Origin: Bacteroides neonati
GTDB lineage: Bacteria > Bacteroidota > Bacteroidia > Bacteroidales > Bacteroidaceae
NCBI RefSeq assembly: GCF_000499785.1
Contig: NZ_HG726020.1
Location: 496,001 to 560,000, forward strand
Length of the DNA stretch: 64,000 nt
Reading direction: 5' to 3'
Shown here one piece after another: positions 17,459-25,189 of the stretch; position 1 is the stretch's first letter; each line of letters opens with the position of its first letter. A model generated the notes under the pieces. That model had not been told where the DNA came from and ran no database searches. It saw only the letters and a list, made by a program, of their open reading frames with translations. Made by a program: the position numbers and the translations under genes.

Positions 17459-19273
17459 TTACATACCTCCATATATCATGCATTTTAGTGTCTCTGCGAC
17501 AGTATTCTGTAGTTCTATCTTTACATAGCTCGCATCAACTCCTTCAATCAAGGCACCGGCTTGATAACTTGTAATGGGTATTTCAGATATCTTATGTTGA
17601 AGAACAATCGCTTTCTTTGCATCCCAATTGATGCCATCTTTCGAGAAGGAGAGTGTTATTTCCGAGCCGAGCGTACTCTCTCCACACTCTACTTTCACTC
17701 CTTTCACCCGTTTGCTTTGAGATAGCTCTATCAATAAAGAATTACCGGAAGTGAGGCTTTTAGTCGCGACTACTTTCCCATAGACTTTTTCGTCAGCAAA
17801 TAAATCGTTCGTTTTCTCCTTCGATTGCACATCCGAAAGCATCAGTTCCCTACTAGCTGTGAGTTCAATGATAACCGGTGAATCTATGGCTGCCATCTTT
17901 TGCATATCGATTTCAAAACCTCCCGGTACTTGCTTACTCATAATAGGTTGTCCGGTCAATACCTTACTTCCGATTATACGAATCCCATCCAAATCAGATA
18001 AAATGATTTTATTCGTTTCCGGTCTCTTCAGAATGTGCACATACACCTTGTTGCCATGGAAAGTGGTACCGCCCCAAGTGTCCGGCAGCCAAGGACCTCC
18101 ATTCGTTTCATAAATGGAATGACCAAACTGTCTCAAATAGTTGCCCACACCTAAGAAAGAGTTCTTTTGTGCTTCATCCCACTCTCCATTCCATTTCATC
18201 CCCCAACTAAGCAATAGATTGCCATCGCCTATGGCTGTAGATTGTAGCTTTTGGAAAACAGTAAAGGCCGATTTTACAGGAGAAGGAGTGTACGACCATC
18301 CGCCGCAAAGCGTCATGCATGTTTCCCACGGGCGACGATTCTGAAACATACCGATCCGTTGCTCCGGTGTATCGTAATCACCCGGTACGCCTGTCCGATT
18401 ATTGATTAAGATACCGGGCTGTAGGCTGCGTATCATACGCGTAAGTCTTTCCGCATCCCACATTTCGGCTGTAAACATACCATCCCAATAGTTAGCATCA
18501 AACCAAAACATATCAATTTTACCGTAATTCGTACATAGCTCACGTACTACATCAAACTGATAATCAATGTATTTCTGATGTTGTTTGCCGGCTTTAAGCG
18601 TTTGGCCGTCTTTCACCTTAAAATAGGGGGGAGTAGTTACTACATCAACCACTTCCGGGTCTACCGGAGCATAATAGGGATGGTACCAGTCGCGTTGTGA
18701 ATAATAAATACCGACTTTGATTCCTGCTATATGACAGGCATCGACTACTTCACGAATAAAATCTTTTTTATAAGGTGAGTTTGTTGATTTAAAATCTGAG
18801 TATTTTGTATCCCACAGGTGAAAGCCATCATGATGTTTGGCTATGACAACCATATACTTCACGCCGGATTGTTTGATAATGTCGACAAGTTCTTCCTTAC
18901 TAAACTTCTCTAAAGACAAGGAGTCGGCCCATGAAGTCCATACTTCGCGCGGAAACACTCCCCTCTTTTCTACCTTATCCGGCAATACACGCTGTGCCAT
19001 TCCCCAACTCAACTCTTTCTTTTTAAAGGTACTCAATCCGAATGATATAAACATACCATATTTAGCTTCCTTGAACCATTGGAGCTCTTCGGCAGAAGCA
19101 AAGTTACTGCTATCCCACTCTTTGTCCGGCATCGAATGAACGAGATAGGAACTGGTTTTACTTATCTGCTCCAAATTACTACCTGGAAGTTCACTTTCCT
19201 TAATTGTCCATTGTGCTTGAGCTACTTCTACCATGGACAGGAGGCATAAAAGCGTTGTTAATTTCTTTTTCAT
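17459..19273 (-). CDS. Alpha-L-fucosidase, GH29
   Basis: 604-residue secreted retaining alpha-fucosidase that removes terminal fucose from host-type glycans. It has a signal peptide (1-20). The GH29 barrel includes 'GMFISFGLSTF' (73-83), 'AKHHDGFHLW' (145-154) and the nucleophile motif 'FWFDA' with Asp259. The C-terminal ~120 residues contain a beta-sandwich resembling an F5/8 type C carbohydrate-binding domain ('LLIELSQSKRVKGVKVECGE', then 'ITLSFSKDGINWD'). It lies 49 bp below GH89 and 39 bp above the propeller protein, in one operon. The linkage preference (1,2 / 1,3 / 1,4) cannot be told from the sequence. Confidence 0.95.
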   Translation of the reverse strand: MKKKLTTLLCLLSMVEVAQAQWTIKESELPGSNLEQISKTSSYLVHSMPDKEWDSSNFASAEELQWFKEAKYGMFISFGLSTFKKKELSWGMAQRVLPDKVEKRGVFPREVWTSWADSLSLEKFSKEELVDIIKQSGVKYMVVIAKHHDGFHLWDTKYSDFKSTNSPYKKDFIREVVDACHIAGIKVGIYYSQRDWYHPYYAPVDPEVVDVVTTPPYFKVKDGQTLKAGKQHQKYIDYQFDVVRELCTNYGKIDMFWFDANYWDGMFTAEMWDAERLTRMIRSLQPGILINNRTGVPGDYDTPEQRIGMFQNRRPWETCMTLCGGWSYTPSPVKSAFTVFQKLQSTAIGDGNLLLSWGMKWNGEWDEAQKNSFLGVGNYLRQFGHSIYETNGGPWLPDTWGGTTFHGNKVYVHILKRPETNKIILSDLDGIRIIGSKVLTGQPIMSKQVPGGFEIDMQKMAAIDSPVIIELTASRELMLSDVQSKEKTNDLFADEKVYGKVVATKSLTSGNSLLIELSQSKRVKGVKVECGESTLGSEITLSFSKDGINWDAKKAIVLQHKISEIPITSYQAGALIEGVDASYVKIELQNTVAETLKCMIYGGM

Positions 19274-19322
19274 ACTATTTGGATATTCTGTGTTTTAGAA
19301 AAGAAGATCGATGTCGAATCTG

Positions 19323-21587
19323 TCATTCTCCTAAATTCTCAAATGTTTTCTTAGTCTCAATTTTGTCTGTTTCTACTTGTAGGGTATAATATTCAGCAGA
19401 CAATAGTTGGTATTTCCGGAACATTTTACGAGCTAGCTCTACTTCATCACCCATTACTATCGGCGTACGGGCTTTGTTGTAGGTATGTATGTATTTCAAC
19501 TCCCAATCACCCAAAGAACTATAAAACTCATTCGCTCTAAAAGATTCTCGTTCATGCGTTTGTGGTAATCCCTTTTCGATATATTCTTTACCGGACGTAA
19601 GGCAACTATCTATCATCTTGTAGAACATCTCCCAGCGCTTCAAATAATAGCCTTCGATAAGCCCGGTCCATTCTCGCCAAGAATAATCAAAGATAAGCGG
19701 ATCGCCATCGGCTCCCCAAACCGTAACGAGCGAAGTAGCATCTTTCTCAAAGTAATTACTCTCCTCTTCGGTTTTCCCCCATTTCCTTGCATCGGTAAGC
19801 CATTTATCGAAATTGAACTCCTCTCTGGTTCGCAATAAAGCATCTACATCACCCATCAATTCTAAAAAACGGTTGCTATGGAGTCTAAATGCTTTTTGAT
19901 CGCGTTTATAGAACGCTTCTGCCGCTTTTTTATGAATCGCTTGTCCCAGGTTCGACATCATTTGGCGCTGTACATCGACAATATCAAAACGATACGAGTC
20001 TGATTTTTTCAATTTGTCGGCCTCATCTAATAGTAGCTTTTCAGCTTTTATTAACAATGAAGGAGAGTAAGGAATCCCCAACCCGGCATTTGGTCCCGAC
20101 TTTTTTACATTCAGCGCAGGACGAGCGGCAATAATAGAACTGCGTTCTGTACCATTCGTTCCCGGTTTATATGGGCCTTCTAAAAGGTACAACCAGGCTT
20201 GATGAGCCTTTTCGGAAGTTGCACCATAACGACGTTCGGCATAACGACGCAACCACTCCTCAATATCTATTCCGTTACGGTGTAAAGGCATTTCGAACGC
20301 AAGATCGTAATAAACCTGGTTTTGCTCGATACCTTCCATGAATAATCCGGATCCGCAAACATTGGGTGATTGCTGCGTAGCCTTAATATACTGATTGGCG
20401 GATACCAAGCGTAAGTCGCCATGCAAATTGATACGTCCGCCAAAGTTATGTAAATTGCCTGCTACTATAGGGTATCCCCAACAAGCATTCTTCTGTGCAC
20501 TTCTATTTCCATTCAAATCCAAAATCAATAACCTGTCTTTAGGAACTGCTTTGACGATAGGTTCGCGTAGACTCCATGCCTGCATAGCCCATATAGCTTT
20601 TGAGTCGAATGATTTAATCAAATTATAGATGGAATGCCCCACAGCACTTAAATATTCGGGAGTATCAACCGGAGGTTTACTCTCATGAAAAGGATCTGCT
20701 GCATACACCCCATAGGTTCCAAAAAGCTTCTTTTCCTCTTCTAGAAAATCACGCCCGAAAGTAGTAAAGAGCGAATCCGTAGGATCTAATTGTGCAGCTC
20801 CTTTAAAGCCACACCAAGATGGTTGAATACGTATTTTTGCTTGAGGATATTTCTCTTTCAGCTCTCGAGGAACATAACCGGAGAACCCTTGTTGAATGGG
20901 TTGCATCCCCAATTCCAACTGACGATTGATAATCTGTTTTCCCAAAACAATATGCCGGTCAATCCAGGATTTAGGCAACAAACCATCATAGCCCTGTAGG
21001 TTTTGCATCCACTGCCAAGCAAAATATCCAGGTCCGACTAAGAAACGGCGAGCTTCTTCATCGCTAAACTTATGTTTTAACAAAGTATTGTACCATACGG
21101 CTTCCAATCCAACTACTGAGAGAGGCATATTAATAGAGTTCATCGCCATATAATCAAGTTCGCGTTCCCAGCGTTTCCAATCCCACCACGACGAGGTATA
21201 GCTCACCGTACAATAGTTCATATATACCCGATGCTTTCCGTTAATCGTATTGCGGACTTTTACTTGTGGCAAAGGTAGTCTTTTGGGTAAATTCAACTGA
21301 TCTCCCATCCAAGACACCTGCGCATTACATGTATATTTTAGATATTGGTTATAAGCGGTAGCCAGTGCAACAGCATTGTTGCCTCTAAGTACGACTTTAC
21401 CCTTTTCGGAGGCTATTTCGTACACATCCTTCTCTCTGTCCGAGGGTATTATCTCCAGCTTAAACTGCATACCATATCCAGGGGTTACTCTCTCTATCAA
21501 ATCGTAGATGACTTTAATTGGGCGTTCGTTCGATAATGCAGGCAGACTGCTTAATAACAGGAAGAAAGCAAATAACTGTAGTTTCAT
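19323..21587 (-). CDS. Alpha-N-acetylglucosaminidase, GH89 (NAGLU family)
   Basis: 754-residue exported enzyme, homologous over its length to human lysosomal NAGLU. It hydrolyses terminal alpha-linked GlcNAc, such as the alpha-1,4-GlcNAc caps of gastric-type mucin O-glycans. It has a signal peptide (1-19), an N-terminal small domain, then the barrel with 'MAMNSINMPLSVVGLEAVWY', 'GPGYFAWQWMQNLQGYDGPL'-type segment, 'AADPFHES' with Glu302 and 'LFMEGIEQN' with Glu418. Those two Glu match the NAGLU catalytic pair. It begins 28 bp below the stop codon of a fossil susC start, where a SusC/SusD pair would be expected, and is followed by GH29. Confidence 0.95.
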   Translation of the reverse strand: MKLQLFAFFLLLSSLPALSNERPIKVIYDLIERVTPGYGMQFKLEIIPSDREKDVYEIASEKGKVVLRGNNAVALATAYNQYLKYTCNAQVSWMGDQLNLPKRLPLPQVKVRNTINGKHRVYMNYCTVSYTSSWWDWKRWERELDYMAMNSINMPLSVVGLEAVWYNTLLKHKFSDEEARRFLVGPGYFAWQWMQNLQGYDGLLPKSWIDRHIVLGKQIINRQLELGMQPIQQGFSGYVPRELKEKYPQAKIRIQPSWCGFKGAAQLDPTDSLFTTFGRDFLEEEKKLFGTYGVYAADPFHESKPPVDTPEYLSAVGHSIYNLIKSFDSKAIWAMQAWSLREPIVKAVPKDRLLILDLNGNRSAQKNACWGYPIVAGNLHNFGGRINLHGDLRLVSANQYIKATQQSPNVCGSGLFMEGIEQNQVYYDLAFEMPLHRNGIDIEEWLRRYAERRYGATSEKAHQAWLYLLEGPYKPGTNGTERSSIIAARPALNVKKSGPNAGLGIPYSPSLLIKAEKLLLDEADKLKKSDSYRFDIVDVQRQMMSNLGQAIHKKAAEAFYKRDQKAFRLHSNRFLELMGDVDALLRTREEFNFDKWLTDARKWGKTEEESNYFEKDATSLVTVWGADGDPLIFDYSWREWTGLIEGYYLKRWEMFYKMIDSCLTSGKEYIEKGLPQTHERESFRANEFYSSLGDWELKYIHTYNKARTPIVMGDEVELARKMFRKYQLLSAEYYTLQVETDKIETKKTFENLGE

Positions 21588-21615
21588 TTTTTGGGTTTTT
21601 CAATAAAGCCTCCTT

Positions 21616-21705
21616 CTACGGGGAAGCAGTAATTAGTTGACTCTTCTTGAATAAATTAATGTTAAGAAAAAATAAGTTCTTCTCTTTTATGAATTTATTT
21701 TTCAT
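21616..21705 (-). pseudogene. Fossil susC N-terminus (29 codons), now a leader ORF of the GH89 operon
   Basis: An ATG at 21705 opens a 29-codon frame (MKNKFIKEKNLFFLNINLFK, then KSQLITASP and stop TAG at 21616-21618). Its first 24 residues align without gaps to the SusC2 start (MKNKLLREKILSSLNINSFK). The rest of the SusC, and any SusD, is gone; GH89 starts 28 bp later. The preceding gene is a FecR anti-sigma factor, which in this kind of locus normally sits just before susC. I read this as a deletion or a transposition of the SusC/SusD pair. It might still be translated as a short leader peptide. Confidence 0.8.
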
Positions 21706-21849
21706 ACATTTGTATTATTCTGATTTTAAATATAGTACTCTCGCCCGTCGAAAAGAGAGAGTGATTTTCTATCGGATACTTAATCAGGTCAATACTCAGG
21801 CATTGACCTGATTTTTTATATTGCATTTATATTTACATAGGCTAACAAA
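21655..21849. repeat. Leader repeat, copy B, homologous to 8398-8590
   Basis: This is the second copy of the susC2 leader. The 42-nt segment 21725-21766 is identical to 8462-8503, and includes the stem ACTCTC (21737-21742) with GAGAGT (21757-21762). The upstream motif CATAGGCTAACAAAT lies at about 21835-21849. It ends 36 bp before the FecR stop codon. Confidence 0.85.
21719..21817 (+). ncRNA. Candidate antisense sRNA at the fossil susC start, with intrinsic terminator
   Basis: The plus-strand box TACATTTG (21705-21712) is an exact TAnnTTTG -7 element and shares one base with the fossil start codon (21703-21705). A transcript from about 21719 would run through the conserved hairpin (21737-21762) and end at a strong intrinsic terminator: a 12-bp stem (21782-21793 with 21802-21813, core TCAGGTCAAT) followed by six T (21812-21817). 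A transcript of about 100 nt with its own promoter and terminator is a complete sRNA gene. With its cis target removed, it could act in trans on the near-identical susC2 leader. Confidence 0.6.
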
Positions 21850-21885
21850 TCAACACATAAATCATTATCTTTACTTATGGGAACT

Positions 21886-22878
21886 CTATTTTTTTCTGAC
21901 CAACACTTTATCATCCTGAATGGTGTAGCTAATCGGGGCAATAATAGATAGCAGATTCAGAATCTCTTCCTTAGGTTCGTCTCTGATAATCAAAGAATAT
22001 GGAGATTTTAAAGAGAGACCCTTTTCACAAGAGATTTGAACTCCATACCAACGCTCCATCTTTCTCAAAATAGTGCCTAACTCCTCATTATCAAATACCA
22101 TCTTTTTGTTTTTCCACAGTACATATTCGGCAGCATCTACAGACTCTACCATATACTCTCCCCCTTTCTTATTCAATGTCAGTTTCTGATTAGGGGCCAA
22201 TATAACTTTTTTACTCCCCTCCAAATCAACTTCTACCTTACCCGACAATAAAATAACTTCAGAAATACTTTTCCGTTTATAGCTTTGCACATCAAAGTGA
22301 GTACCTAAGACCTTTACAGCAAGATTGTTCACTTCAACATAAAAAGGAGAAGCAGGATTATGAGCTACTTCAAAATAGCCTTCTCCTTCCAATTTTACTC
22401 TTCTAGCTCCCTCTTCAAACTTATCGGGATAAACGAGTCGGCTATTACTATTCAACCACACAGAAGTTCCATCGGGTAATGTAAACATCGTTTTATTGTT
22501 ATCACCCGAAAAGCATTGATTCATCAAAATAGTCGGTGGCGTTTGATTGGTATGATGTCCTATAAAATAGCCTCCAACCGAACATAATACTAAAATAGCT
22601 ACAGAAGCGGCTACTTTCAGTAAACCGGTCGGTAAGTGCCGTTGAAAACGAATTTTCTCGTATGCCATCACTCTTTCTTTAAATCGAACAAAAGCTTTTT
22701 TGTCCTCCAGTATATGAGGATAAGAGGCATTAGAAGTAAGCCACAAATCTCTAATTTCAAAGAAATATTTTTGCGACTCCTCCGATTGATCCAACCACTT
22801 CAAAAGCATTTTCTTTTCTTCTTCTGTGGCCGTTTCAGTTAAATATTTGAGTATGATTTCGTCCATATTTAGTTTCAT
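21886..22878 (-). CDS. FecR-family anti-sigma factor (orphaned from its SusC)
   Basis: 330-residue anti-sigma factor. The cytoplasmic N-terminal domain is at about 1-75 ('LKYLTETATEEEKKMLLKWLDQSEE'-like). One membrane helix is at about 85-105 ('VAASVAILVLCSVGGYFIG'). The FecR domain has 'FTLPDGTSVWLNSNSRLVYP' and 'LEGEGYFEVAHNPASPFYV'. It is divergent from the ECF sigma gene at 23068 across 189 bp, a variant of the usual co-directional order. Downstream is a fossil susC instead of a working one, so the transporter that signals to it must be elsewhere. SusC2 is the best candidate, because its leader and first codons match the fossil. Confidence 0.94.
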   Translation of the reverse strand: MKLNMDEIILKYLTETATEEEKKMLLKWLDQSEESQKYFFEIRDLWLTSNASYPHILEDKKAFVRFKERVMAYEKIRFQRHLPTGLLKVAASVAILVLCSVGGYFIGHHTNQTPPTILMNQCFSGDNNKTMFTLPDGTSVWLNSNSRLVYPDKFEEGARRVKLEGEGYFEVAHNPASPFYVEVNNLAVKVLGTHFDVQSYKRKSISEVILLSGKVEVDLEGSKKVILAPNQKLTLNKKGGEYMVESVDAAEYVLWKNKKMVFDNEELGTILRKMERWYGVQISCEKGLSLKSPYSLIIRDEPKEEILNLLSIIAPISYTIQDDKVLVRKK

Positions 22879-23024
22879 TTATATGTATCACATCAATCAA
22901 GTCATTACCCCTCGGTTTGAAGCTCATAATAAATGTTAAACAACAAACAGACTATAGTTACAACAAAAAAAGATATTATCACACATTTTCATAACCTAAT
23001 GTGAGAATTTAAAAAATTATCATG

Positions 23025-23032
23025 TACTTTTG
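23025..23032 (+). promoter_or_regulatory. -7 box of the divergent ECF sigma gene
   Basis: TACTTTTG fits TAnnTTTG and would place the transcript start about 30 nt before the ATG at 23068. No clean -33 TTTG is seen at the right spacing. Confidence 0.5.
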
Positions 23033-23067
23033 CAACATCAATATAGTTAATTGTATCTTTCAATATT

Positions 23068-23673
23068 ATGAAAATAACCCACAGGCTAATTCCAAATGGC
23101 AATTTAAATCAGGATCTTATTTTTTTTGAAGATTTATTCCTGACTTATCATAGCTCGCTATTGGCATTTGCCTATAAATACGTCAATGACAAACAGGTTG
23201 CCGAAGATATCGTGCAAGACGTATTTATGGCACTATGGGCACGGAAGCATAAACTCGATTTCAGTGAATCAATAAAGCCTTATCTCTATAAAGCGACCCT
23301 CAATAAATCATTAACCTACCTCAACTCTATTCACGAAGAAAAAAGTATTGATGATAAAGATATCGAGTATGCACTTCATCAAAAAATTGTCAGTTATAAT
23401 CAGCAAGATTCTTTATTATTAAAGGAAATCACACAGGAAATCCGTTTTTTTGTCAACACGCTACCTCCACAATGCAAAAAGGTATTTCAGCTAAGTAGAG
23501 AAGATAATTTAAAAAATAAAGAAATAGCAGAGAAGCTAAAAATCAGCGAGAAAACAGTGGAAGGACATATACGAAAAGCTTTATTCGAGCTACGCAATCA
23601 TTTAATTAAACTCAACTTGATGGACATTATCGTCTGTCTCTATGTATGCGACACTCTATTTACTGTCTTCTAA
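23068..23673 (+). CDS. ECF RNA polymerase sigma factor
   Basis: 201-residue ECF sigma-70 factor. Region 2 is at about 20-90 ('YHSSLLAFAYKYVNDKQVAEDIVQDVFMALW' as its core). Region 4 is at about 135-185 ('LPPQCKKVFQLSREDNLKNKEIAEKLKISEKTVEGHIRKAL' as the helix-turn-helix). The last ~15 residues are hydrophobic ('IIVCLYVCDTLFTVF'), similar to the odd tail on the other PUL sigma factor here. It is divergent from its FecR partner. It is the only plus-strand gene in the first PUL. Confidence 0.94.
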   Translation: MKITHRLIPNGNLNQDLIFFEDLFLTYHSSLLAFAYKYVNDKQVAEDIVQDVFMALWARKHKLDFSESIKPYLYKATLNKSLTYLNSIHEEKSIDDKDIEYALHQKIVSYNQQDSLLLKEITQEIRFFVNTLPPQCKKVFQLSREDNLKNKEIAEKLKISEKTVEGHIRKALFELRNHLIKLNLMDIIVCLYVCDTLFTVF

Positions 23674-23785
23674 GGTAATCTCCAACAAAGAAAGCTAAAT
23701 AGAGAAGCGGCTACTCAGAGATAAATTGTATGCTATTTTCAATTCACGAAAAGAGTTAAAACAATAGTTATAAATCATTGATAAA

Positions 23786-23868
23786 AAGAGTACGTACTTT
23801 ATGATGCATATATATACTAATCATTAGTGAATGAAGTACGTATTCTTGGCTACAAAGAGTACGCACTT
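23786..23868. repeat. Three copies of a 14-bp near-palindrome downstream of the sigma gene
   Basis: AAGAGTACGTACTT (23786-23799), its inverse AAGTACGTATTCTT (23834-23847), and AAGAGTACGCACTT (23855-23868). Copies 1 and 2 can pair in a long hairpin with a 34-nt loop, and 2 and 3 in a short one. They lie in the 285-bp gap between the sigma gene and the repeat protein, which holds no gene. A convergent terminator is the simplest reading; a protein-binding cluster is possible. Confidence 0.6.
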
Positions 23869-23958
23869 CTTTATTTATTGATAATCAACAACATAGCATT
23901 ACTTCTTATAAAGGTACGAAAATTTCATATGTATAGAAAAATAAATACCGGATGAATT

Positions 23959-24492
23959 TTAGTCATCGTAGATAGTGAGATTATCCAGAATATCTTTGGT
24001 AACATTTGTCCGATTGCCTTCATTGCCTTCTATTGTTATATTACCAAAAATATCTTTGGTAACTCTGGTTCTTTTGCCATCATTGTCTTCAATCGTTATA
24101 TTACCAAAAATATCTTTGGTAACTCTGGTTCTTTTGCCATCATTGCCTTCAATCGTTATATTATCAAAAATATCTTTGGTAACTCTGGTTCTTTTGCCAT
24201 TATTGTCTTCAATCGTTATATTATCAAAAATATCTTTGGTGACTCTGGTTCTTTTGCCATTATTGTCTTCAATCGTTATATTATCAAAAATATCTTTGGT
24301 AATCTTCTTCCTATTTCCTTGATTGTCTTCGACGGTAAAGTTTCCCAAAATGTCTTTGGTAACGCGCATCTTTTTCTGGTTCACCATAGAGTATACATCG
24401 TTATCTTCAATAACATTAATACCGTAAATTGGTGTTAATTGAGCAGCCAGAGCAAACTGTGTTGCTAATAGAATCAATAATATCTTCTTCAT
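23959..24492 (-). CDS. Secreted protein of seven 20-residue tandem repeats
   Basis: 177 residues. A signal peptide (1-17, 'KKILLILLATQFALA') is followed by a 25-residue linker, then seven units of 20 residues from residue 44 to the end (last unit partial) with consensus VTKDIFDNITIEDNNGKRTR. The DNA repeats every 60 bp (23962-24363), and the inner copies differ by only a few bases, so the number of units has probably changed recently by slippage or unequal exchange. The pattern of alternating short strands and D/N-G turns suggests a beta-solenoid or beta-roll. No enzyme motif or anchor is seen. I do not recognise a named family. It is flanked by an IS relic and low-G+C DNA, so it may be an accessory surface or secreted protein. 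Confidence 0.85.
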   Translation of the reverse strand: MKKILLILLATQFALAAQLTPIYGINVIEDNDVYSMVNQKKMRVTKDILGNFTVEDNQGNRKKITKDIFDNITIEDNNGKRTRVTKDIFDNITIEDNNGKRTRVTKDIFDNITIEGNDGKRTRVTKDIFGNITIEDNDGKRTRVTKDIFGNITIEGNEGNRTNVTKDILDNLTIYDD

Positions 24493-24515
24493 GACTTTTT
24501 GTTTTTTGTTTAGAA

Positions 24516-24523
24516 CAAAAGTA
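24516..24523 (-). promoter_or_regulatory. -7 box for the tandem-repeat protein
   Basis: TACTTTTG on the minus strand, 24 bp before the ATG at 24492, matches TAnnTTTG. It gives a short 5' UTR of roughly 15-18 nt. Confidence 0.5.
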
Positions 24524-24532
24524 ATAGAGTAA

Positions 24533-25103
24533 AATCATAATCAATTAGTAAAATCTATATTTACCGATAGGGAAAAGCCTAAAGTACACCAAATAAAAAG
24601 AACCGGTATGAATGCAGGGTTAATAATGGACTTTGTGAGTGATAGTTCGGAGTGCGGTCGTAAGTTTCGTGTATTGAATATATTGGATGATTTTGATCGC
24701 TCTGTTTTAGCTCAAGAGATCTCAATATCAATGCCGGCAGAACATGTTATAAGAATATTGGAGAAAGTAATATGGCTTAAGAGAAAACCCGAAGCGATAA
24801 GATGCGATAATGGCCCTGATTTTATTGCAAATAAATTCTAGGATTGGTGTAAAGCCAATGATATAGCAATAAAATATACCCAACCAGGATACCCTATACA
24901 AAACAGTTATGTAGAGCGCTTCAATGGTAGTTATCGAAGAGGGGGGGTAGACGCATATATTTTTAGGACACTAACTAATAACTCAGAAGTGGATGCAGGA
25001 CTATAATGAGTCTCGTCCGCACCATTCATTGGGTGACATGTCACCCAATGAATACAGAAGAAAGTGCAAAATAGATAATAAAATTATTAACTTAGCAGTC
25101 TAA
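24533..25103 (+). pseudogene. Decayed IS3-family transposase (OrfB, rve integrase core)
   Basis: From 24533 the frame reads through 'MDFVSDSSECGRKFRVLNIL' and 'RKPEAIRCDNGPDFIANKF', the DDE-type integrase core of IS3-family OrfB (first Asp in MDFVSD, second in CDNGP). A stop codon follows at 24839-24841. The frame then continues as 'DWCKANDIAIKYTQPGYPIQ' and 'YVERFNGSYRR', with the catalytic Glu in YVERFN. A frameshift near 24980-25000 leads to 'WMQDYNESRPHHSLGDMSPN' and the end at 25103. The N-terminal half, OrfA and the terminal inverted repeats are missing. It cannot be active. It marks this low-G+C stretch as a site of past insertion. Confidence 0.9.
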
Positions 25104-25189
25104 TATAAGTATTGCCCTAAAAAAGGGAAGCTGACATTAACTGTTATTGAAGCATCTCAATTTATTAATCCCTAAAATACATTGTAAAT

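Noticed and set aside
23962..24363. Regular 60-bp repeats, at first sight like a CRISPR or satellite array
   Set aside because: The repeats are contiguous without spacers and keep one reading frame of 20-residue units with a signal peptide, so they are coding.
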